From NCBI GenBank assembly GCA_016710465.1, contig JADJVS010000016.1, positions 124,001 to 188,000 on the forward strand: DNA of 64,000 nucleotides, read 5' to 3'. Positions 58,857 to 64,000 of the stretch are shown here, piece by piece; position 1 is the first letter of the stretch, and every line of letters starts with the position of its first letter. The position numbers were made by a program, and so were the translations under genes. The notes under the pieces are model-generated. The model was not told the origin of the DNA and made no database searches. It saw only the letters and a program-made list of their open reading frames with translations. This stretch comes from Sulfuritalea sp. (GTDB lineage: Bacteria > Pseudomonadota > Gammaproteobacteria > Burkholderiales > Rhodocyclaceae).

Positions 58857-60927
58857 TGGCGCCGACGCACATGTCGGCCAACAGCAGCTCCTGGGCGCAG
58901 ATGCGGCTGCGGCGCGACTGTTTCACGCGGTAGCCGCCATCGACGTCCATTTGCCAGGCTTGGGCGTTGTCGGTCAGGTAGGGCTTGAGACCTTCCTTCA
59001 ATACGCGTCGCTTGAGCTTGGGTTCCAGCACCGGAAAGCAGATTTCGATGCGGCGGAAGAAGTTGCGCTCCATCCAGTCCGCGCTTGACAGGTAGATGTT
59101 CTGCGCGCCGTCGGCGTGGAAGTAGAAGATCCGGTGGTGCTCCAGGAAGCGGCCGACCACCGAGCGTACCCGGATGTTTTCCGAGAGGCCCTTGACGCCG
59201 GGGCGCAGGGAACAGACGCCACGCACGATCAGGTCGATGGTGACGCCGGCGCCACTGGCTTCGTAAAGCGCGGTGATGATCTCCGGCTCCAGCAGCGAGT
59301 TCATCTTGGCGATGATGCGTGCGGGCTTGCCTGTCCTTGCCGCGTCGATCTCCCCATGGATTGCCGCCAGCATGTTTTTATGCAGCGAGAATGGCGCCTG
59401 CCACAGATGCTTGAGCGCGCTGGCCTTGCCCAGTCCGGTGAGCTGCTTGAACACTTCGTTGACGTCGTCGCCGATCTCCGGATTGGCGGTGAGCAGGCCG
59501 AAGTCGGTATAAAAGCGCGTGGTGCGCGGATGGTAGTTGCCGGTGCCCAGATGCACGTAGCGCCGATAGCCGTGGTCCTCGCGCCGCAATACCATGAGCA
59601 TCTTGGCGTGGGTCTTGTAGCCGACCACGCCGTACACCACGTGGGCACCCACCTCTTCCAAGCGCGCGGCGATCGAAAGATTGGCCTCCTCGTCGAAGCG
59701 CGCCATGAGCTCGACCACCACGGTGACTTCCTTGCCCTTGCCGGCGGCGCGCAGCAGATGCTCCATGAGCACGGAGTCGGTGCCGGTGCGATACACCGTC
59801 ATCTTGATCGCCACCACCTGAGGGTCGTCGGCAGCCTGCTCCAGCAACTGGATCACCGGGGAGAATGACTGGAAGGGGTGGTGCATCAGGATATCCTGCT
59901 TGCGCATGCTCTCGAAAATGTCGTAGCGCTTGGACAGCACCTTCGGCAAACCGGGCAGAAAGGCCGGATACATCAGGTCCGGCCGGTCCACGCTGTCCGG
60001 CACCGACATCAGGCGCACCAGATTGACGATGCCGGGGGCGCGGTACAGGTCGGTGCGGTCGAGCGAGAACTGCTGCAGCAGGAAATCGGTCATTGCTTCG
60101 GAACAGTTGTCGGCAACCTCCAGCCGCACGGCGTCGCCGAAATGGCGTTGCGGCAATTCGCCCTGCAGCGCGATGCGCAGGTTCTTCACTTCTTCGTCAT
60201 CGACGAACAGGTCGGAGTTGCGCGTGACGCGGAACTGGTAGCAGCCGAGCACGTTCATGCCGCTGAACAGTTCACCGACGCAGGCGTGGAGCACGGAAGA
60301 GAGGAAGACGAAGCCGTTGGCGACGCCGCTCAGCGCCTCGGGCAGGCGGATTACGCGCGGCAGCGCGCGCGGCGCCTGGACGATGGCGGCGCCGGAACTG
60401 CGGCCAAAGGCGTCGGTGCCTTCCAGCTCGACGGCGAAGTTCAGGCTCTTGTTCAATACCCGCGGGAAGGGATGCGATGGGTCCAGGCCGATCGGCGTGA
60501 GCACCGGCATGACTTCGCTGATGAAGTAGTCGCGAATCCAGGCGCGCTGCTGGTCGGTCCACAGGCTGCGCCGAAAGAAGGCAATCCCCTCCATTTCCAG
60601 CGCGGGGAGGATCACGTCGTTGAGCAGGGCGTACTGCTCGCGAATCAGTTCGTGCGCCTGGTCGGTGACGCGGCGATAGACCTCGTGCGGCGACATGCCG
60701 TCGGCGCCGACGGCATGGCTGCCCAGTTTGAGCTGTTCCTTGAGTCCGGCGACGCGGATTTCGAAAAACTCGTCGAGGTTGGACGAGACGATGCAAAGAA
60801 AGCGCAGGCGCTCGAGCAGCGGCACGCGATCATCGGCAGCCTGGGCCAATACACGCCGGTTGAAGGCAAGCAGGGAGAGCTCCCGGTTGAGGAAATGCTC
60901 GGTGGCAAAACTGCGGGCAGCGGACAT
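58843..60927 (-). CDS. ppk1: Polyphosphate kinase 1
   Basis: 694 residues, normal length. The N-terminus FLNRELSLLAFNRRVLAQA, DPSHPFPRVLNKSLNFAVEL and the phosphohistidine motif YGVVGYKTHAKMLMVLRRE, with the two C-terminal phospholipase-D-like domains (GVCSLRPGVKGLSENIRVRS; YLSSADWMERN). Reversibly makes polyphosphate from ATP at the membrane. Divergent from ppx with a 94-base gap; no clear Pho box was found there. Confidence 0.95.
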   Translation of the reverse strand: MSAARSFATEHFLNRELSLLAFNRRVLAQAADDRVPLLERLRFLCIVSSNLDEFFEIRVAGLKEQLKLGSHAVGADGMSPHEVYRRVTDQAHELIREQYALLNDVILPALEMEGIAFFRRSLWTDQQRAWIRDYFISEVMPVLTPIGLDPSHPFPRVLNKSLNFAVELEGTDAFGRSSGAAIVQAPRALPRVIRLPEALSGVANGFVFLSSVLHACVGELFSGMNVLGCYQFRVTRNSDLFVDDEEVKNLRIALQGELPQRHFGDAVRLEVADNCSEAMTDFLLQQFSLDRTDLYRAPGIVNLVRLMSVPDSVDRPDLMYPAFLPGLPKVLSKRYDIFESMRKQDILMHHPFQSFSPVIQLLEQAADDPQVVAIKMTVYRTGTDSVLMEHLLRAAGKGKEVTVVVELMARFDEEANLSIAARLEEVGAHVVYGVVGYKTHAKMLMVLRREDHGYRRYVHLGTGNYHPRTTRFYTDFGLLTANPEIGDDVNEVFKQLTGLGKASALKHLWQAPFSLHKNMLAAIHGEIDAARTGKPARIIAKMNSLLEPEIITALYEASGAGVTIDLIVRGVCSLRPGVKGLSENIRVRSVVGRFLEHHRIFYFHADGAQNIYLSSADWMERNFFRRIEICFPVLEPKLKRRVLKEGLKPYLTDNAQAWQMDVDGGYRVKQSRRSRICAQELLLADMCVGAINVA

Positions 60928-60982
60928 GGTGCGTTCCGAGAATGGCGGTGTACCGATTATGTGTCAGTTTGATTGCGACTTC

Positions 60983-60996
60983 ATGACGGATATCAA
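60983..60996. promoter_or_regulatory. Weak FNR-like site before ppx
   Basis: ATGACGGATATCAA fits TTGAT-N4-ATCAA at eight of ten positions. A -10-like TAGAAT (61011-61016) is only five bases before the ppx ATG. The regulator site is too weak for a firm call. Confidence 0.25.
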
Positions 60997-61021
60997 GCAA
61001 GCATGGGGGTTAGAATTCCCC

Positions 61022-62506
61022 ATGGCCTACGAACTCATCGCCGCCGTGGATCTCGGCTCCAACAGCTTCCGGTTGCAGGTGGGTCGGATTGTCTCGAACC
61101 AGATCTATCCGCTCGACGGACTCAAGGAGTCGGTGCGCCTGGCGGCTGGCCTCGCCGCCGACAAGCGTCTCGATGCGGCATCCCAGCAGCGCGCACTCGA
61201 TGCCCTGGCGCGGTTTGCCGAGCGCCTGCGCGGCTTCGATGCCGACGCGGTTCGGGCAGTGGCCACCAACACCTTGCGCGTGGCCAAGAATGCGCCGTCC
61301 TTTCTGGAAAAGGCCGAATCGGCGCTGGGGTTCCCGATCGAGGTCATCGCCGGGCGCGAGGAGGCCCGCCTCATCTACCTTGGCGTGGCGCATACGCTGG
61401 CGCGTCCGGAGGCGCGCCAGTTGGTGGTCGATATCGGCGGCGGTTCAACCGAGTTCATCATCGGCCAGAACATCGATCCGGTGCGGCTTGAGTCGCTCTA
61501 CATGGGTTGCGTCAGCTTCAGCCTGCGCTTCTTCCCCGATGGCAAGGTGGACAAGCGCGCCTTCAAGGAAGCCGAGCTCGCGGCGCGGCGCGAGCTGCAA
61601 GCCATCGTGCATGAATTTCGCGAAGCCGGCTGGGACGAGGCGATCGGGTCGTCCGGTACTGCCAAGGCCCTGGCGGATCTGCTGGAACTGAACGGATGGT
61701 CGGATCATGGACTGACTCGCGACGGGCTGGAAAAGTTGCGTGCCGCACTGATCGATGCCGGCGGCGCGTCGCGGCTGAAACTGGAAGGCCTGCGCCCGGA
61801 TCGGATACCGGTATTGCCCGGTGGCCTGGCCATCATGTCGGCGGTATTCAAGGAGTTCGGCCTTGAACGCATGGTGTTTTCCGAGGGCGCCTTGCGCCTC
61901 GGGGTGCTCTACGACCTGCTGGGGCGCCACCACCATGACGACTTGCGCGAGACCACGGTCAACCGTTTCATGCAGCGCTACGACGTCGACCGGCGCCAGG
62001 CGGCACGGGTCGCCCACACTGCCGGCACGCTGCTCAAGCAACTGGTTCCCGCCAGCCGCGCCGCCGAGCATCCGGATGCGCAGTTCATGGTCTGGGCCGC
62101 GCGCCTGCACGAGATCGGCATCTCCGTGGCGCACTCGAGCTACCACAAGCACAGCGCCTACATCCTTGCCAACGCCGACATGCCCGGGTTCTCGCGGCGT
62201 GATCAGGGTCGCCTTTCGCGCCTCGTGCTGGCCCATCGCGGCAAGCTGGAACGCGCCCAGCCCCTGCGCGGCGAGGCGCTGGAATGGACCCTGATCTTCT
62301 GCCTGCGCATCGCGGTCCTGCTGCATCGCTCGCGCGACGACAGGCCGCCACCGCCTTACGCCGCCGAGTTCACGCGTAGCGGCTTCCAGCTCACCCTCGG
62401 CGGCGAGGGGCTCAACGTCCTGCCGATGACGGCGGCGGCGCTGGAGGATGAGGCACAGCAATGGGCCGGCATCGGTGGCGAGCTCAAGCTCAGGGGGAGC
62501 TCCTGA
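61022..62506 (+). CDS. ppx: Exopolyphosphatase
   Basis: 494 residues. Actin/Hsp70-like phosphatase fold: AAVDLGSNSFRLQVGRI, VRAVATNTLRVAKN, GREEARLIYLGV and VVDIGGGSTEFIIG, then a C-terminal HD-like helical region (RLHEIGISVAHSSYHKHSAYIL). Hydrolyses polyphosphate or pppGpp; opposite activity to the divergent ppk1. No Shine-Dalgarno sequence precedes the ATG, consistent with a leaderless start. Confidence 0.94.
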   Translation: MAYELIAAVDLGSNSFRLQVGRIVSNQIYPLDGLKESVRLAAGLAADKRLDAASQQRALDALARFAERLRGFDADAVRAVATNTLRVAKNAPSFLEKAESALGFPIEVIAGREEARLIYLGVAHTLARPEARQLVVDIGGGSTEFIIGQNIDPVRLESLYMGCVSFSLRFFPDGKVDKRAFKEAELAARRELQAIVHEFREAGWDEAIGSSGTAKALADLLELNGWSDHGLTRDGLEKLRAALIDAGGASRLKLEGLRPDRIPVLPGGLAIMSAVFKEFGLERMVFSEGALRLGVLYDLLGRHHHDDLRETTVNRFMQRYDVDRRQAARVAHTAGTLLKQLVPASRAAEHPDAQFMVWAARLHEIGISVAHSSYHKHSAYILANADMPGFSRRDQGRLSRLVLAHRGKLERAQPLRGEALEWTLIFCLRIAVLLHRSRDDRPPPPYAAEFTRSGFQLTLGGEGLNVLPMTAAALEDEAQQWAGIGGELKLRGSS

Positions 62507-62556
62507 CGGCGCGGGCAAGGTTCGAGATTGCATCGCTTGTTCCGTCGCCGCACCGG

Positions 62557-62562
62557 TAGAAT
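62557..62562 (+). promoter_or_regulatory. -10-like hexamer before the mla operon
   Basis: TAGAAT, 40 bases upstream of the MlaE-like ATG. The -35 region is unclear. The gap between ppx and this gene has no other feature. Confidence 0.35.
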
Positions 62563-62601
62563 CCGCCCTTCCCATCTTTTGGCAGTGATCCCCAGCCCAC
62601 G

Positions 62602-63720
62602 ATGTCCCTTGCACGCATCGAACTGACCGAGCAGCAGGGCGGGCGATTGATTCGCCTGGCGGGGCGATGGACGCTGGCCACGACGTCCCTGCGCGCCACC
62701 GAGCTGGCGGCTGAAATGGACGTGGCGGCAAACGGCGACGGTACCTGGGATTGCACGTCGATCGAGGCCCTCGACAGTGCTGGTGCCATGCTGCTCTGGC
62801 GTGGCTGGGGGCGCACCTTCCCGCCCGTGCTGCTGATTCGTCCCGAGCATCGCCGGGTCTTCGAACGCATCGATCACGCAGACCATGAGCCGCGCGCCAA
62901 ACCGCCGCCGCTGTCGCCACTGCATGGCGTGATGGTGATCGGTTCCGCAAGCATCGGGGTGCTGCGACACCTGCTGGATTTTGTCGCCCTGATCGGCCAA
63001 TTCGGCCTCAACGTGGTGCATGTCTTCCGCTTTCCGGCCGAGTTGCCACGCCGCGAGATTTCGGCCAATCTGTTCAAGAGCGGGGTGAGAGCCATGCCGG
63101 TGACGGCACTGGTCGGCTTTCTCATCGGCGTGGTGCTTTCCTACCTTTCAGCCTTGCAGCTCAAGCAGTTCGGTGCCGACATCTTCATCGTCAACATCAT
63201 CGGCCTGGGCATCGTGCGCGAGCTCGGCCCGGTGCTGGTGGCGATTCTGGTCGCCGGGCGCTCGGGATCGGCGATGACCGCGCAACTCGGGGTGATGCGC
63301 GTCACCGAGGAAATCGATGCCCTGGCCACCATGGGCGTGCCCCGCGGACTGCGCCTGATATTCCCGAAGGTCGTGGCACTGACCATCGCCATGCCCTTGC
63401 TGGTGCTGTGGGCGACGTCGATCGCCCTGATCGGGGGCATGGTTTCCGCGCAAATGCAGCTCGATATATCCTACGGTTTCTTCTTCCAGACCCTGCCGCG
63501 CGTGGTGCCCGCCGCCAATCTCTGGATCGGGCTGGCCAAGGGCGCGGTATTCGGCATGTTCGTCGCGCTGGTGGCCTGCCACTTCGGTCTGCGGGTGCGG
63601 CCGAACACCGAAAGCCTGTCCTCGAACACCACGGCCTCGGTGGTGTCGGCGATCACCGTGGTGATCATTCTCGATGCGATTTTCGCCATTGCCACGCGCG
63701 GCATTGGCCTGCCGAACTGA
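62602..63720 (+). CDS. STAS-MlaE lipid transport permease
   Basis: 372 residues. N-terminal STAS-like domain (ELTEQQGGRLIRLAGRWTL to SAGAMLLWRGW, about 8-75) fused to the MlaE/YrbE permease (about 110-372): GVRAMPVTALVGFLIGVVLSYLSALQLKQFGAD, RELGPVLVAILVAGRSGSAMTAQLG and EEIDALATMGV. It is the inner-membrane part of an MCE-type phospholipid transporter. The stop overlaps the ATPase start. Confidence 0.9.
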   Translation: MSLARIELTEQQGGRLIRLAGRWTLATTSLRATELAAEMDVAANGDGTWDCTSIEALDSAGAMLLWRGWGRTFPPVLLIRPEHRRVFERIDHADHEPRAKPPPLSPLHGVMVIGSASIGVLRHLLDFVALIGQFGLNVVHVFRFPAELPRREISANLFKSGVRAMPVTALVGFLIGVVLSYLSALQLKQFGADIFIVNIIGLGIVRELGPVLVAILVAGRSGSAMTAQLGVMRVTEEIDALATMGVPRGLRLIFPKVVALTIAMPLLVLWATSIALIGGMVSAQMQLDISYGFFFQTLPRVVPAANLWIGLAKGAVFGMFVALVACHFGLRVRPNTESLSSNTTASVVSAITVVIILDAIFAIATRGIGLPN

Positions 63721-64000
63721 TGAACGCTCCCGTCATCCGCATCGAGGACCTGGCGACCCGTTTCGGCGAGGTCTGGATCCACAATGGCCTGAATCTTGAA
63801 GTGGCGCGCGGCGAGCTGGTGTCGCTGGTTGGCGGTTCCGGCAGTGGCAAGACGACCCTGCTGCGCCAGGTGATCGGGCTCCTGCTGCCGAATCGCGGCA
63901 GCATCGAACTCTTCGGCGAGCCGCTGTTCGGCGGCGGCGTCGCCCGCGAGCGCGCGTTGCGGCAGCGCTTCGGCGTCCTGTTCCAGCACGGCGCGCTGTT
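63720..64000 (+). CDS. MlaF-like ABC ATPase (partial)
   Basis: First 93 residues only; runs off the right edge. ATG 63720 overlaps the permease stop. Walker A GGSGSGKTTLLRQVIG and the Q-loop region RQRFGVLFQHGALF are present. With the preceding STAS-MlaE permease it should form an MCE lipid transporter; the MlaD-type binding protein is expected just outside the window. Confidence 0.9.
   Translation, partial: MNAPVIRIEDLATRFGEVWIHNGLNLEVARGELVSLVGGSGSGKTTLLRQVIGLLLPNRGSIELFGEPLFGGGVARERALRQRFGVLFQHGAL

Noticed and set aside
60961..61020. Pho box between ppk1 and ppx
   Set aside because: No pair of CTGTCAT-like repeats with the right spacing.

Overview
The window is high-GC chromosomal DNA from a betaproteobacterium, most likely Rhodocyclales or a close relative. 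Evidence for this is the divergent rne / rluC pair followed by HAD phosphatase, Rieske protein and SppA; the dapC-dapD-pilU-dapE-prmB cluster; the divergent ppk1/ppx pair; and, at the left edge, a XylR/DmpR-type sigma-54 activator facing a gene whose N-terminus resembles the PEP-utilising subunit of anaerobic phenol activation (phenylphosphate synthase). Species-level assignment is inference.

Layout. 1-2.7 kb: aromatic-responsive activator, a divergent sigma-54 promoter and XylR-like upstream sites, and an FMN-binding protein. 2.8-6.6 kb: methyltransferase, a pseudopilin-like membrane protein, a YHS lipoprotein and a large PilZ-like protein. 6.6-7.3 kb: a Phd/VapC toxin-antitoxin pair with repeated operators. 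7.4-12.6 kb (minus): lysine/diaminopimelate genes dapC, dapD, dapE with pilU and prmB. 12.7-15.8 kb: dienelactone hydrolase, ankyrin protein, nucleoside deoxyribosyltransferase, YaeQ, a candidate small RNA and a bacteriohemerythrin. 15.8-19.9 kb (minus): a RavA/ViaA-like MoxR-VWA pair with a DUF364 and a DUF3301 protein. 20.0-23.5 kb: MFS exporter, MAPEG protein, MsbA-like ABC transporter. 23.5-27.9 kb: a decayed sirtuin gene, then a lower-GC MoxR-DUF58-TgpA-like operon in which the transglutaminase domain is missing. 27.9-29.9 kb (minus): PGDYG protein, thioesterase, Old Yellow Enzyme. 30.0-36.6 kb: a four-gene signalling cassette (CHASE2 adenylate cyclase, Ser/Thr kinase with a C-terminal cNMP-binding-like domain, small exported protein, TPR-CHAT caspase-like protein). 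36.6-38.9 kb: PhnA-type protein, two small proteins, tRNA-Asn, aromatic aminotransferase.

39.0-52.7 kb: uvrB carries a one-base frameshift, and just after it an 11.1-kb island is inserted in the 5' end of a low-molecular-weight protein tyrosine phosphatase gene. A stub of the phosphatase is left at attL; at attR the island supplies a new start and AT-rich first codons that restore the reading frame. The island has a tyrosine integrase, AlpA-like regulator, primase, helicase, Nu1-type small terminase, a capsid-like protein and a tail tape-measure-like protein. No large terminase, portal, tail-tube or lysis gene was seen, so it resembles a phage satellite or a heavily reduced prophage rather than a complete phage.

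52.7-64 kb: RNase E with a long leader, RluC, HAD phosphatase, Rieske protein, SppA-like peptidase, polyphosphate kinase and exopolyphosphatase, and the start of an Mla-type lipid transport operon (STAS-MlaE permease, then MlaF ATPase cut by the window end).

The two most interesting blocks are the cyclase-kinase-CHAT cassette and the small phage-satellite-like island with its target-gene repair. No rRNA gene, CRISPR array or intact insertion sequence was seen.
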